A DNA stretch of 64,000 nucleotides from Bradyrhizobium sp. ISRA464 (GCF_029910095.1 NZ_CP094526.1:682001-746000), one strand, 5' to 3'; counted from the stretch's first letter, positions 8,963 to 18,525 are shown. Translations and numbers: made by a program. Notes: generated by a model not told the origin, from the sequence alone.

Positions 8963-10818
8963 GCGGCGAGCTCTCCATGCACGCCGCCGAGATAGGCCTC
9001 CTGGACGGTCGAGTTGTTCTTGATCTCTTCGGGCGTTCCTTCGACCAGGACGCGGCCTTCCTGCAGCACGGTCACGCGCTCGGCGAGCTCGAACAGCGCG
9101 TCCATGTCGTGGTCGATGATGATCATCGTCCGGCCCCGGCTGATCGACTTCAGCAGCTTGACGGTCTCGACGCGCTCGCGCGGGCTCATGCCGGCCAGCG
9201 GTTCGTCGAGCAGCAGCAGGCTCGGCGACGTCGCGAGCGCCAGTCCGATCTCGAGCCGGCGCTTTTCGCCATAAGCGAGCTCGGACACCGGCGTGTCTGG
9301 CCTCGCCGCGAGATTGACTAGCTCGAGCGTGTGCTGCACCTGCTCGGACAGGCCGGGAATGCTGTCGATGCTGCGGAACAGATCGAGCCGGAACTTGCCG
9401 CGAAGCGCCGACAGGGCCGCGATCACCAGGTTCTCGCGGACGGTCAGTCCGGCGAATAGCTGGTTGACCTGGTAGCTCTTGGTCAGCCCGAGCTGACAGA
9501 CATCCGTGACGTTCATTCCGGTGATGTCGCGGCCCTCGAACATGATGGTGCCCGAGGTCGGATGAACCTCGCAGGTCAGCATCTTGAAGAAGGTCGACTT
9601 GCCAGCGCCGTTCGGGCCGATGATGCCGCGCAGCTCGCCATGGTTGACCGTGAAATCGATATTGCTGTTGGCGACCAGTCCGCCGTAGCGCTTGGTCAGG
9701 CCCTTGGCCTGCAGGATCGGGCCGGACGGATCGGCGGCGGCGCGGTGTCGCGCCGGCATCGGTGCGGCTGCGATCTGCCGGGCGGGGCTGGCTTCGGCGG
9801 TCACCGCGCTGTCCAGCGGCGCGCTCTCGTCCGGCGCCTTGCCGCGCCGTCCGGTCAGGAGCCCGTAGAGATCCACGAGGCCGCCGACGATGCCGCGGCG
9901 CAGGAAGCACACCAGCAGCACGAAGACGATACCGAGCACGAGCTTCCAGGCGGCGCCCAGCCCGAGCGTGGCCTGCAGGAAATCCTGCAGCGACAGCCAG
10001 ACGGCGGCGCCGACCAGCGGCCCAAACAGGGTGCCGCGACCGCCAATCGCCGTCTGCATCACGAGCTGCCCTGAGGTGTCGAAGGTGAAGGCGTCGGGCG
10101 GCATGAAGGCCTGCAGCACGCCCAACAGGCCGCCGGCAAATCCTGCATAGGCGGCGGCGATCACGAAGGCGGTCAGCTTGTAGCCGTGGATGTTGTGGCC
10201 GACCGCCGTCGCCCGCAGCGGGTTGTCGCGGATGGCGTTGAAGATGGCGCCGACCGGCGAGCGGACGATGCGCAGTGCAATCGCGACGCCGATGAAGTAG
10301 CACAGCGCCAGGAACTGGTAGAGCGACCAGCCGGTGGTGAAATGCAGCGTGGTGAAGCCGAGATTGAAGCTCGGGGTCGGCACGCCCGGCAGCCCGTTTT
10401 CGCCGCCGGTGAAGTCCGACAGCGGATTGAACTCGACGAAGAAGAACACCTCCGCGATCGCGACCGTGATCATGGCGAAGTAGATGCCGGTCCGGCGCAA
10501 CGCGATCAGGCCGATCAGATAGCCGGTGGCGGCGGCCGCGATCATGCCGATGATGAGCGCAAGCACGACATTCGGGAAGCCGGCCTGGGTCAACAGATAC
10601 GCCGCGACGAAGCCGCCGGTTCCGTAGAACGCGGATTGGCCGAACGACAACAGGCCGGTGAAGCCGAACAGGATATCGAAGCCGAGGCCGAACAGGCCCC
10701 AGACCAGGATCCGGTTCACCGTGTTCGGCGCAAATCCGAGCAGCGGCAGCACGAAAGGCGCGGCGATCAGGCCTATGGCCGTCAGGGTCTCGATCAGAAA
10801 GGGGCGCTGTTTCAGCAT
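8959..10818 (-). CDS. Fused HAAT permease-ATPase (LivM-LivG type)
   Basis: A 619-residue fusion. Residues 1-325 form a LivM-type permease with about nine to ten membrane segments and the conserved GLSFGQSAFYGxGG region. Residues 326-370 are an Ala/Pro-rich linker. Residues 371-619 are a LivG-type ATPase with Walker A GPNGAGKST (401-409), signature LAYGEKRR, Walker B LLLLDEP and DHDMD switch. The two roles are usually separate genes, as they are in the second HAAT system at 43521-45336. The substrate is not known. It is 14 bases from the livH-like gene upstream and overlaps the livF-like gene. Confidence 0.92.
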   Translation of the reverse strand: MLKQRPFLIETLTAIGLIAAPFVLPLLGFAPNTVNRILVWGLFGLGFDILFGFTGLLSFGQSAFYGTGGFVAAYLLTQAGFPNVVLALIIGMIAAAATGYLIGLIALRRTGIYFAMITVAIAEVFFFVEFNPLSDFTGGENGLPGVPTPSFNLGFTTLHFTTGWSLYQFLALCYFIGVAIALRIVRSPVGAIFNAIRDNPLRATAVGHNIHGYKLTAFVIAAAYAGFAGGLLGVLQAFMPPDAFTFDTSGQLVMQTAIGGRGTLFGPLVGAAVWLSLQDFLQATLGLGAAWKLVLGIVFVLLVCFLRRGIVGGLVDLYGLLTGRRGKAPDESAPLDSAVTAEASPARQIAAAPMPARHRAAADPSGPILQAKGLTKRYGGLVANSNIDFTVNHGELRGIIGPNGAGKSTFFKMLTCEVHPTSGTIMFEGRDITGMNVTDVCQLGLTKSYQVNQLFAGLTVRENLVIAALSALRGKFRLDLFRSIDSIPGLSEQVQHTLELVNLAARPDTPVSELAYGEKRRLEIGLALATSPSLLLLDEPLAGMSPRERVETVKLLKSISRGRTMIIIDHDMDALFELAERVTVLQEGRVLVEGTPEEIKNNSTVQEAYLGGVHGELAA

Positions 10819-10831
10819 TGTTGATCCGTCG

Positions 10832-11707
10832 TCATTCGCGGCCCTGCGTGCCGAGCAGGCCGTGCGGTCGCAGCACGAGCACGAGCGTCATCGCCGCGAA
10901 CAGCATGACATAGGCGTAGCCTGGGTTGAACATCGAGGTGATGCTGATGATCTCGCCGGCGATCAGGCCGCCGAGGATCGCGCCGGGAAACGAGCCGACG
11001 CCGCCGATCACCACCACCACGAAGGTCTCGACCAGGATGTCGTCGCCGACGCCCGGCGTGAGCGAGACCACCGGCGCATTGATGATGCCGGCAAAGCCCG
11101 CGGCCATCGCGCCGATGCCGAACACGATCATGAAGACGCGGTAGACGTTGATGCCGAGCGAATCGACCATTACCGAATCCTCGATGCCGGCGCGCACGAT
11201 CATCCCAAGCCGCGTGCGGTAGAGGACCAGGAACAGCGCGCCGAGCGCGACCGCGACGATGCCGACGACCGCGAGGCGATAGGTCGGATAGAACAGGAAG
11301 CCGAGCGAGGTGATGCCCTGCAGCGTCGCCGGCGGCGGCACGACCTGCGACTGGCTGCTGAAGATCAGCCGCACGATCTCGACGAAGCAGATGCCGAGCC
11401 CGAACGTGACCAGGAGCTGGTCCTCATGCGGACGGTGATAGAAGTGGCGGATGATGACGCGCTCCATCACTACGCCGAGGACCATCACGAACAGCGATCC
11501 CGCGATGACCGCGAGGATGAACGAGCCCGTGTAGGTGTAGGCGACGTATCCGGCATAGCCGCCGATCATGAACATCGCGCCGTGCGCGAGATTGAGCACC
11601 CCGAGGGTGCCGTAGATGATGGTCAATCCGGAGCTGATCAGTGCCAGCAGCGCGCCGAGCGCGAGGCCGTTGAACAGTTGCGAGACGAAATTCGGCCAGT
11701 TGATCAT
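10832..11707 (-). CDS. HAAT ABC transporter permease (LivH-like)
   Basis: A 291-residue inner-membrane permease with about eight hydrophobic segments and LivH features: GLTIIYGTLGVLNLAHG near the N-terminus, LGMIVRAGIED and VVVVIGGVGSFPGAILGGL near the C-terminus. It is the second gene of the operon, 112 bases after the binding-protein gene, with a hairpin in the gap. Confidence 0.92.
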   Translation of the reverse strand: MINWPNFVSQLFNGLALGALLALISSGLTIIYGTLGVLNLAHGAMFMIGGYAGYVAYTYTGSFILAVIAGSLFVMVLGVVMERVIIRHFYHRPHEDQLLVTFGLGICFVEIVRLIFSSQSQVVPPPATLQGITSLGFLFYPTYRLAVVGIVAVALGALFLVLYRTRLGMIVRAGIEDSVMVDSLGINVYRVFMIVFGIGAMAAGFAGIINAPVVSLTPGVGDDILVETFVVVVIGGVGSFPGAILGGLIAGEIISITSMFNPGYAYVMLFAAMTLVLVLRPHGLLGTQGRE

Positions 11708-11764
11708 GGCGACACTTCACATGGCTGCTCAACGAATGTGTGCCGTCGCAAGCGTTCCGACACA

Positions 11765-11800
11765 AAACAACGCCGCGGGCGAGTAACTCCGCCCACGGCG
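11765..11800 (-). terminator. Intra-operon hairpin between binding protein and permease
   Basis: Read on the minus strand, an 11-bp stem (11790-11800 with 11771-11781, one G-U pair) is followed by TTGTTTTG. A partial terminator here would make more binding protein than permease, a common arrangement in such operons; the effect is inferred. Confidence 0.55.
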
Positions 11801-11819
11801 CCTAAGTTCCCACGCTTAA

Positions 11820-13175
11820 TCAGGTGTAGTCGCCGAGATGGCAGCCGAATGCGTCCGGCTTCTGCATCAACCCCTCGCCGGGTACGATCTCGATGACCTC
11901 GTAATAGTCCTCCTTGTTCTTCATGTCCTTTTCCATCTTGCCCCGGACGATGATGACCGGGCGGACGCACTGGTGATCTTCCGCGCGATAATGGACATCG
12001 CCGACCAGCGACGGGAGGGTCTCGCCCTTCTCATAGGTCTTGATCACGTCGGGCGGATAGAAGCTGCCGGCCTCCTCGACCATGCGGGCCCAGTGCGCGA
12101 AGCTGACATAGGCGTTCTCCGCGCCCCACTCCGGCTTGTAGCCGTACTTCTTGTCGAACGCATCGTTGAACATCTTGGCCAGCGGATACTTGTCCTCGAT
12201 CGTCCACCAGTAGTCGGTCGCGGCATAGACGCCCTGCATCAGGCCGCCGGTCTCGCGGGCGATGAACGGCACCTGGTAGGGCACCACGAGCTTCATCTTG
12301 TCGAGCACGCCGAACTGCTTGGCCTGCTGCGTCGACAGCACGGCGTCATGGCCCCAGTTGACGTTGATCAGCACGTCCGCGCCGGAGTTCGCGACGTTGA
12401 GCAGATATGACGAGTAGTCGGGCGCGCCGAGCGGCGACACCTGGTTGGTGCTGGTGGTCCAGCCCGCTTGGGCGAGGTAGTCCTGCATCGATTTGGTGAC
12501 GGTGTGGCCGTAGGTGTAGTCCGGCGTCAGGTAGGCGGCCTTCTTGTTCTTGCCGAACTGCTTGATCAGCACCGGCGCGATCGCCGCCGCCGCGGTCTGA
12601 CCGAAGAAATCCTGGCGGAAGCCGTAGCGCACGCAATCCTTGCCGGTGGTGTCGTTCGAGCCCGAGATGCCGCAGACGAAGATTACCTTCTCGCGCTGCG
12701 CCAGCTTGTTGAGCGCCACCGCAACAGCGCTGGAGGTGCCGCCGGTGATCATCACGGCCTTGTTCTCGGTGATGAAGCGCTGCTGCGCCTGCACGGCTTC
12801 GTTCGGCTTCGCTGCGGAGTCCGCGACGCCGTACTTCAATTCCTTGCCGAGCACGCCCTTGGTGGTCTTCGGCGAGATCTTCTTGATCAGCTCGTGCCCG
12901 CTGTTGATGTGCTCGATCGCGAGCTCATAGCCCTTGAGCTCGTCCTCGCCCTGTACTGCATAGGTGCCGGTGCGCGGCACCGAGATTCCGATGAAGACCG
13001 AAGAACCGGATGAGCCGGCGGGATAGGTCCCGATCGCCGGATGATCCGCGGCCAATGCCGGTGCGGTAACAGAAGCCGGAAGCACCGTGCCGCCGATCAA
13101 GCCCGCGCCGGCCTGCAGCAGGGTACGACGCGAAACGTTCAATCCTCCGCCCGGCCGAAACTCCTTGGTGCTCAT
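11820..13175 (-). CDS. HAAT ABC transporter substrate-binding protein, Tat signal
   Basis: A 451-residue periplasmic type I binding protein (Peripla_BP_6). The N-terminus has a twin-arginine signal (SRRTLLQAGAGLIGG) ending near ALAADH, so it is probably exported folded. The mature part starts with IGISVPRTGTYAVQGEDELKGYELAIEHIN and keeps the two-lobed HAAT pattern. The ligand cannot be told; relatives bind amino acids, amides, urea or aromatic acids. GGAGG lies ten bases before the ATG. It is the first gene of the operon, divergent from the alpha-CTD-like gene. Confidence 0.9.
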   Translation of the reverse strand: MSTKEFRPGGGLNVSRRTLLQAGAGLIGGTVLPASVTAPALAADHPAIGTYPAGSSGSSVFIGISVPRTGTYAVQGEDELKGYELAIEHINSGHELIKKISPKTTKGVLGKELKYGVADSAAKPNEAVQAQQRFITENKAVMITGGTSSAVAVALNKLAQREKVIFVCGISGSNDTTGKDCVRYGFRQDFFGQTAAAAIAPVLIKQFGKNKKAAYLTPDYTYGHTVTKSMQDYLAQAGWTTSTNQVSPLGAPDYSSYLLNVANSGADVLINVNWGHDAVLSTQQAKQFGVLDKMKLVVPYQVPFIARETGGLMQGVYAATDYWWTIEDKYPLAKMFNDAFDKKYGYKPEWGAENAYVSFAHWARMVEEAGSFYPPDVIKTYEKGETLPSLVGDVHYRAEDHQCVRPVIIVRGKMEKDMKNKEDYYEVIEIVPGEGLMQKPDAFGCHLGDYT

Positions 13176-13328
13176 CGCTCAATATCCTCCAAACACATGA
13201 TTATTGGCGCGCATGATCCCGTCGCCGGATCGGTCGACCCACGGCAAAATGCGCCGGCTGCAATGGAGCAGCCCGTTTAGCCTAGCATTGTCCTCCCGCA
13301 CATTTAGTCAATGTCACTTTCGTCGAAC

Positions 13329-13350
13329 TATATCGGTCAACGATATATCG
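13329..13350. promoter_or_regulatory. Palindromic operator candidate in divergent promoter region
   Basis: TATATCG (13329-13335) and CGATATA (13341-13347) form a perfect inverted repeat with a five-base spacer. CGATATATCG (13341-13350) is itself a palindrome. This AT-rich site stands out in GC-rich DNA between the transporter operon and the alpha-CTD-like gene. It suits a dimeric regulator; the nearby MarR protein (14120-14590) is one candidate. Confidence 0.5.
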
Positions 13351-13390
13351 ATGATTTACCAATCAGCTGCCGGTCCTGTAATGAGGAGAC

Positions 13391-13876
13391 ATGATCGAAG
13401 AAACGTCAGAACGGAAGGAAGGTCCCGGAGGCGGCGTCGCTGCGGACCACGGCACCGCGGAGCCCTGCGGCTTGAGCGTTCGCGCGATGAACGTGCTGAA
13501 GGAACTGGCGGTCGAGCTCAGAGGCGAGGTGCCGCCGAAGACGGGATGGTCGCCGTCGGACGATCTGCTCCGCGAGCTGACGGCCCGGCATCTTGCGACC
13601 GCGCGCAATTGCGGGCCGCAAACGACGCGCGAGATCGTGGATTGGGCGCAGGCGCGCGGGATCTCGATTCCGTCGCCGCACCACACCGGCAAATCGCTGT
13701 CGGTGGTGTGGGGCGACCTGATCGAGCGTGCGTCGGCCGGACGTCTCACCAGGAGCGAAATCACCGAAGCGCTGGAGAAATCGATCCGCCGCAGGAGCCC
13801 ACGCATTCCCGTCGCCTTCCAGATCGTGCTGCTGAAGATCCTGAGTTCGAGCTACGATCAGTGGCCGCAGCCTTGA
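13391..13876 (+). CDS. Free-standing RNA polymerase alpha-CTD-like protein
   Basis: A 161-residue soluble protein. Residues 28-91 match the C-terminal domain of RNA polymerase alpha: LSVRAMNVLK at the start and ARNCGPQTTREIVDWAQARGI at the end, as in LTVRSANCLK and NLGKKSLTEIKDVLASRGL of E. coli alpha. Positions equal to the UP-element contacts Arg265, Asn268 and Gly296 are Arg31, Asn34 and Gly75. The C-terminal 70 residues are helical-looking and unrecognised. It has no alpha N-terminal domain, so it cannot be a subunit. A role in DNA or regulator binding near the divergent transporter promoter is inference. AGGAG lies two bases before the ATG. Confidence 0.7.
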   Translation: MIEETSERKEGPGGGVAADHGTAEPCGLSVRAMNVLKELAVELRGEVPPKTGWSPSDDLLRELTARHLATARNCGPQTTREIVDWAQARGISIPSPHHTGKSLSVVWGDLIERASAGRLTRSEITEALEKSIRRRSPRIPVAFQIVLLKILSSSYDQWPQP

Positions 13877-13907
13877 TGGCGTGCGGAGCGGGCCGAGCTG
13901 ACGGCTA

Positions 13908-14011
13908 GAGCATTTTCGGTTCTGATTGAATCAGAACCGAAGCTCTAGATTTTTGTTTTGACGTGCTTTCTTCACACGAACCAATGTCCACTTCGCTCGA
14001 AAACGCTCTAA
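13908..14011 (-). repeat. Dispersed repeat, type A
   Basis: Read on the minus strand it runs AGAGCGTTTTCGAGCGAAG, GTGTGAAGAAAG, GTCAAAACAAAAATC, then a perfect hairpin (GGTTCTGATT/AATCAGAACC), then GAAAATGCTCTA. It matches the element at 5491-5591 over its whole length and 22256-22316 over its first part. The ends (CTAGAGCATTTTC and GAAAACGCTCTA) are themselves near-inverted. Confidence 0.75.
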
Positions 14012-14119
14012 GTCGTTGAAAACGTGAGCTGCGACAGTGGGCGGGATGGTCTGTTCCGCTTCGTCTTGCTAGCGTCATCCTGTTACCGCCAATCGGCAGG
14101 CAGCCAGGACAGGGATGAC

Positions 14120-14590
14120 ATGCCTCCATCGAAGCACCGACAAGCGCCAGCCGGAACCACGACGCGCAGTGCTGCGGCCGGGGCGGTCGATTATGAGGCG
14201 CTGGCGCGTTTCCGATACCGGCTGCGGTCGTTCCTCGCATTCAGCGAGAATGCGGCGCGGAAGGCCGGACTGACGCCGCAGCAGCATCAGGCGTTGCTCG
14301 GCATCAAGGGGTTTGTCCATCCCGGTCCCGCGACCGTCGGCGATATCGCGCGGTTCCTGTTGATCCGGCACCACTCCGCCGTCGAGCTGATGAATCGCAT
14401 GGCGAAGCTCGGGCTGATCAGCCGCGTTTCCGACCCCACGGATGCCAGGCGCGTTCAGCTCAAGCTGACCAAGAAGGGGGAGCAGAAGCTGCAGGCGCTC
14501 TCCAAGAGGAATGTCGAGGAGCTTCGGCGTGCCGCGAGTCCGGCGTTGCATCGCTTGCTGAAGTCGTCTCCGCCGCCCGGCGAGCCGTGA
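14120..14590 (+). CDS. MarR family transcriptional regulator
   Basis: A 156-residue winged-helix regulator: AGLTPQQHQALLGIKGF, ATVGDIARFLLIRHHSAVELMNRMAKLGLI (recognition helix) and the wing RVSDPTDARRVQLKLTKKG. The frame is open to 14024, but the ATG at 14120 fits the family length. Ligand and targets are unknown; the neighbouring transporter operon is a possible target. It converges on prfA. Confidence 0.88.
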   Translation: MPPSKHRQAPAGTTTRSAAAGAVDYEALARFRYRLRSFLAFSENAARKAGLTPQQHQALLGIKGFVHPGPATVGDIARFLLIRHHSAVELMNRMAKLGLISRVSDPTDARRVQLKLTKKGEQKLQALSKRNVEELRRAASPALHRLLKSSPPPGEP

Positions 14591-14624
14591 ACGGCGCTGC
14601 CCTCGGCCGATCCGGAGGTGCCCG

Positions 14625-15704
14625 TTACGCCGCCGCGCCCTGCGCTGCGAGTTGTGCGGCCTGATGCTCCGTCGTCAGCGCGTCGATCAGTTCGCCGAGT
14701 GCTTCGCCCGAGATGACCTGCGGCAGCTTGTAGAGCGTCAGATTGATGCGGTGATCGGTGACGCGTCCTTGCGGGAAGTTGTAGGTGCGGATGCGCTCAG
14801 AGCGGTCGCCGGAGCCCACCTTCTCCTTGCGGTCGGCCGAGCGCGCGGCTTCGACCCGCTGGCGCTCGGCATCATAGATGCGCGAGCGCAGGATGTTCAT
14901 CGCCGATGCGCGGTTCTTGTGCTGCGAGCGGCTGTCCTGCATCATCACCACGATCCCGGTCGGGATGTGGGTGATGCGGATCGCCGATTCGGTCTTGTTG
15001 ACGTGCTGGCCGCCTGCGCCCTGCGCGCGCATGGTCTCGATCCGCAAGTCCTCGTTCTTGATGTCGACGTCGACGTCCTCGACCTCCGGCAGCACGGCGA
15101 CCGTCGCGGCGGAGGTATGGATGCGGCCCTGCGTCTCGGTGTCGGGCACGCGCTGCACGCGATGCACGCCGGACTCGAATTTCAGCTTCGCGAATGCGCC
15201 GCGGCCCTGCACCTCGGCGATGATTTCCTTGTAGCCGCCGACGGTGCCTTCGCTCGCCGAGATCACCTCGACCTTCCAGCCCTGCAGGTTGGCGAAGCGC
15301 TCATACATCCGGAACAGGTCGCCTGCGAACAGCGAGGCCTCGTCGCCGCCGGTGCCGGCGCGGATTTCCAGCATCACGTTGCGGTCGTCCATGGCGTCCT
15401 TGGGCAACAGCGCGATGCGGATCTTCTGCTCGAGCTCGCCGATGCGTACTTGCAGCGTTTCCAGCTCGGCTTCCGCCATGCTGCGCATCTCGGGATCGGT
15501 CGTGGCATCCGCCAGCAGCGCCTCGGCGCCGGCAAGCTCTGATCGCGCGGTGCGATAGGCCTTGACCGCATCGATCAGCGGATTGAGCTCGGACAATTCG
15601 CGCGTGATAGCAACATAACGCTCGGAATTCACCTGGCCCAGCAGTTCGGCCTCGAGCGAAGCGTGGTGGGCGAGCAGGATATCGAGTTTGGCTTCGGGTA
15701 ACAT
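14625..15704 (-). CDS. prfA: Peptide chain release factor 1
   Basis: Recognises UAA and UAG at the ribosome and triggers peptide release. The 359-residue protein has the coiled N-terminal domain, [22 protein letters not shown], the GAGGQHVN motif that PrmC methylates, and the [18 protein letters not shown] region. The ATG at 15704 begins [14 protein letters not shown], the usual RF1 opening; the frame is open further upstream but without similarity. It follows ptsP on the minus strand. prmC, its usual downstream partner, lies 6.9 kb away. Confidence 0.96.
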   Translation of the reverse strand: MLPEAKLDILLAHHASLEAELLGQVNSERYVAITRELSELNPLIDAVKAYRTARSELAGAEALLADATTDPEMRSMAEAELETLQVRIGELEQKIRIALLPKDAMDDRNVMLEIRAGTGGDEASLFAGDLFRMYERFANLQGWKVEVISASEGTVGGYKEIIAEVQGRGAFAKLKFESGVHRVQRVPDTETQGRIHTSAATVAVLPEVEDVDVDIKNEDLRIETMRAQGAGGQHVNKTESAIRITHIPTGIVVMMQDSRSQHKNRASAMNILRSRIYDAERQRVEAARSADRKEKVGSGDRSERIRTYNFPQGRVTDHRINLTLYKLPQVISGEALGELIDALTTEHQAAQLAAQGAAA

Positions 15705-15760
15705 GGGCGATTCTCGGAAATTGCGGACGGCGGAAGCGGGCTGAGGCGACGGGAGCGTCG

Positions 15761-18028
15761 CTACAAGGTCAGCCCCTCGGCCTCGGCAAACTTCGTCAGC
15801 GCCTCGCGGATCGATACGCTGCCGGACGGCGCATCGAGCAGCGGATTGATCATCGCCTCGGCCTTTTTGGCGTCGAGGTCGAGGATCATTGCCTTCACCG
15901 GGCCATGCGCGGTTGCCGACAGCGACAGCGAGCGGTAGCCGAGCGCGATCAGGGCCAGCGCGCCGATCGGCTTCGACGCCATCTCGCCGCACAGCGAGGC
16001 GGCTTTCTTCGCAGCCTTGGCCTTGCGGACGATGTCGCGCAGCGCGCGCAGGATCGGCGCAGACAGGATGTCGAAGCGCTCCGAGACCTTGGCGTTGCCG
16101 CGGTCGACCGCGAACAGGAACTGGAACAGGTCGTTCGAACCGACCGAGACGAAATCGACCCGCTTGAGCAGCTCGTCGAGCTGATAGAGCAGGGCCGGCA
16201 CCTCCACCATTGTGCCGACATCGACGCGCTCAGGCAACGAATGGCCGTGCTGGCGCAGATAGGTCAGCTCGCGCTCGACGATTGCCTTGGCCTGGTCGAA
16301 TTCGACGACATCGGAGATCATCGGGAACATGATCTTCAGCGCGCGGCCGCCGCCCGCGCGCAGCAGCGCGCGAATCTGACCGCGCAGCAGGCCGGGGCGG
16401 TCGAGGCCGAGCCGGATCGCGCGCCAGCCAAGCGCGGGATTTTCCTCGATCACCGTCTCCATGTAGGGCAGCGCCTTGTCGCCGCCAATGTCGAGCGTGC
16501 GGAAGGTGACGGGCTTCGCGCCCGCGGCGTCGAGCACGGTGCGGTAGAGCGCGAGCTGGTCGGTCGAGCGCGGCAGGGTCGGGCTCACCATGAACTGCAA
16601 TTCGGTGCGGAACAGCCCGATGCCGGCGCTGCCGGTGTCGTCGATATGCGGCAGGTCGATGGTCAGGCCGGCATTGATCAGGAGCTCGATTCGCTGCCCG
16701 TCCTTGGTCACGCAGGGTTTGTCGCGCAACGCGGAATACTGCGCCTGCCGCCGCGCACGGAAACGCACGCGTTCGGCGTAAGCGGATTCGATCTCGGTCG
16801 AGGGACGCACATAGATCTCGCCCGAGATACCGTCGACGATAATGGCATCGCCCGGATCGGCGATGCCGGGCGCGTTCGGCACCTCGCCGACCGCGGGGAT
16901 GCCGAGCGCGCGCGCCACGATCGAGACGTGGGAGTTCGCGGTGCCTTCCTCGAGCACGAGGCCGCGCAGCCGCTTGCGGTCATAATCGAGCAGCGCCGCG
17001 GGGCCCATTGCGCGCGCGATCAGGATGGCGTTGTCGGGCAACTGTTCGCGCGACGGCGCGTGATCCTGCCCAACCAGCTGGCGCATCAGGCGATGGCCGA
17101 GGTCCTCAAGGTCGTGCAGGCGGTCGCGCAGATAGGGGTCGGTCGAGCGCAGCATGCGCGCGCGGGTGTCGGACTGCACGCGTTCGACGGCGGCCTCCGC
17201 GGTCAGGCCGGTGGCCACCGCTTCATGCAGCTTGTGCGACCAGCCCTGGTCGTTGGCGAACATGCGGTAGGCTTCCAGCACCTCGCGATGCTCGCCGCCC
17301 TCGGCGACATCGCCGCGCTCGAGCAAGTGGTCGAGGTCGGAGCGCAGCTTGAGCAGCGCCGCGTCGAGCCGCTTGATCTCCTTCGGCAGGTCCTCGGCAA
17401 TGTAATTGGTGATGACGACGCGCGGCTCGTGCAGCACGACATGGCCGAGCGCGATGCCGTCCGAGAGGACCGCGCCGGTCTTGTGCAGCGAGTGCCGCGC
17501 CGCCGGTTCCAGCCCGGGCTGTGCAAGCGAGGCGAGCTCGCCGGAGGCGATCATCTCCGCCAGCACCATGGCGGTGGTCTGCAGCGCCTCGACCTCTTCC
17601 TCGACATAGGTGCGCTTGGCGCGGTTCTGCACCACCAGCACGCCGAGCGTGTTGCCGGCGCGCAGGATCGGCACGCCGAGGAACGAGTGGTAGATCTCTT
17701 CGCCGGTCTCCGGGCGGTAGGAGAAGGCCGGATGGCTCTGCGCGTCGGAGAGATTCAGCGGCGTCGCCTCGCTGGCGACGAGGCCGACCAGACCCTCATG
17801 CGCGCTGAGCACGGTGCGGTGCACAGCGTCGCGATTCAGGCCTTCGGTGGCATAGAGTTCGAGCGTGTTGTCGACACGCAGCACGTAGCAGGAGCAGACC
17901 TCGGCCACCATGTTGGCCGCGATCAGCACCACGATCTTGTCGAGGCGTTCCTGTGCGGAGACTTGCTCCGCCATGGTTTCGCGGAGCCGTCTCAACAGGA
18001 CGCGGGGGCCTCCCGACGCGCTCCGCAT
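15761..18028 (-). CDS. ptsP: Phosphoenolpyruvate-protein phosphotransferase of the nitrogen PTS
   Basis: Enzyme I-Ntr: autophosphorylates from PEP and passes phosphate to NPr in the nitrogen-related PTS. The 755-residue protein has an N-terminal GAF domain (about 15-160), a PEP-utiliser N-domain, the active-site histidine in [17 protein letters not shown] near residue 350, and a C-terminal PEP-binding TIM barrel with [22 protein letters not shown] and SLCGEMA. A TTG at 18037 lies too close to the GGGAGGAA ribosome-binding site, so the ATG at 18028 is preferred. It sits between lysC and prfA, the common alphaproteobacterial order. Confidence 0.93.
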   Translation of the reverse strand: MRSASGGPRVLLRRLRETMAEQVSAQERLDKIVVLIAANMVAEVCSCYVLRVDNTLELYATEGLNRDAVHRTVLSAHEGLVGLVASEATPLNLSDAQSHPAFSYRPETGEEIYHSFLGVPILRAGNTLGVLVVQNRAKRTYVEEEVEALQTTAMVLAEMIASGELASLAQPGLEPAARHSLHKTGAVLSDGIALGHVVLHEPRVVITNYIAEDLPKEIKRLDAALLKLRSDLDHLLERGDVAEGGEHREVLEAYRMFANDQGWSHKLHEAVATGLTAEAAVERVQSDTRARMLRSTDPYLRDRLHDLEDLGHRLMRQLVGQDHAPSREQLPDNAILIARAMGPAALLDYDRKRLRGLVLEEGTANSHVSIVARALGIPAVGEVPNAPGIADPGDAIIVDGISGEIYVRPSTEIESAYAERVRFRARRQAQYSALRDKPCVTKDGQRIELLINAGLTIDLPHIDDTGSAGIGLFRTELQFMVSPTLPRSTDQLALYRTVLDAAGAKPVTFRTLDIGGDKALPYMETVIEENPALGWRAIRLGLDRPGLLRGQIRALLRAGGGRALKIMFPMISDVVEFDQAKAIVERELTYLRQHGHSLPERVDVGTMVEVPALLYQLDELLKRVDFVSVGSNDLFQFLFAVDRGNAKVSERFDILSAPILRALRDIVRKAKAAKKAASLCGEMASKPIGALALIALGYRSLSLSATAHGPVKAMILDLDAKKAEAMINPLLDAPSGSVSIREALTKFAEAEGLTL

Positions 18029-18525
18029 ATGCTTCAATTCCTCCCACGAGGCCAGCGAGCGGGATCGTCAGCCGCTGGCGCAAAATTCGCCAAAAACAAC
18101 AATTTTAGTCATTCGGCGTCGCCGCAAGTGCCGGTCCCGCCGAATCGGGATAGCCAAAACTGTGGCACAGTTTGGGGCAGCCCACCTGATTGGCCGTATA
18201 GCCAATCGAGGCTTGCTTTGCCAAGCAAAACGCCTGCCAGTAGCAAATAACGTCTGCGTCAGGCCAATGCTGCGCCCGCTAAGAGAAATTCTAACTCCGG
18301 GGCGCGGTTGCTGGAGTGCGGCTGTTCCGACCGCGGCCCAGCCCTCTCGTCATGTCGGGGCACTGCCCTTGGCGCGAGCCCTGAATCCATCAGATCGCGC
18401 ATACCGTACTGATCTGGATTCCGGGCTCCCGCGGAGCCTGTCATCGGGCGCGTATTCGCGCGACCCGTTGGCGAGCCTCGGAATGACGAATCAGAGACCG
18501 CCGACGGTGGACCGCCGGTGGATGC
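18029..18525. other. 497-base gap between lysC and ptsP
   Basis: No coding frame is convincing. The ptsP-proximal part is AT-richer and has a perfect palindrome at 18157-18173. The lysC-proximal part (about 18390-18490) resembles the dispersed repeat at 22780-22880, sharing CTGGATT, CCCGTTGGC and GGAATGACGA-like blocks. The gap suggests ptsP has its own promoter here. Confidence 0.55.
18157..18173. promoter_or_regulatory. Palindrome upstream of ptsP, operator candidate
   Basis: AAACTGTG (18157-18164) and CACAGTTT (18166-18173) are exact reverse complements around one base. It lies about 130 bases upstream of the ptsP start. The regulator is unknown. Confidence 0.4.

Noticed and set aside
15905..18250. 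A 781-codon open frame antisense to ptsP
   Set aside because: Shadow of ptsP; its composition is the repetitive Arg/Gly/His/Ala type expected from antisense GC-rich codons.
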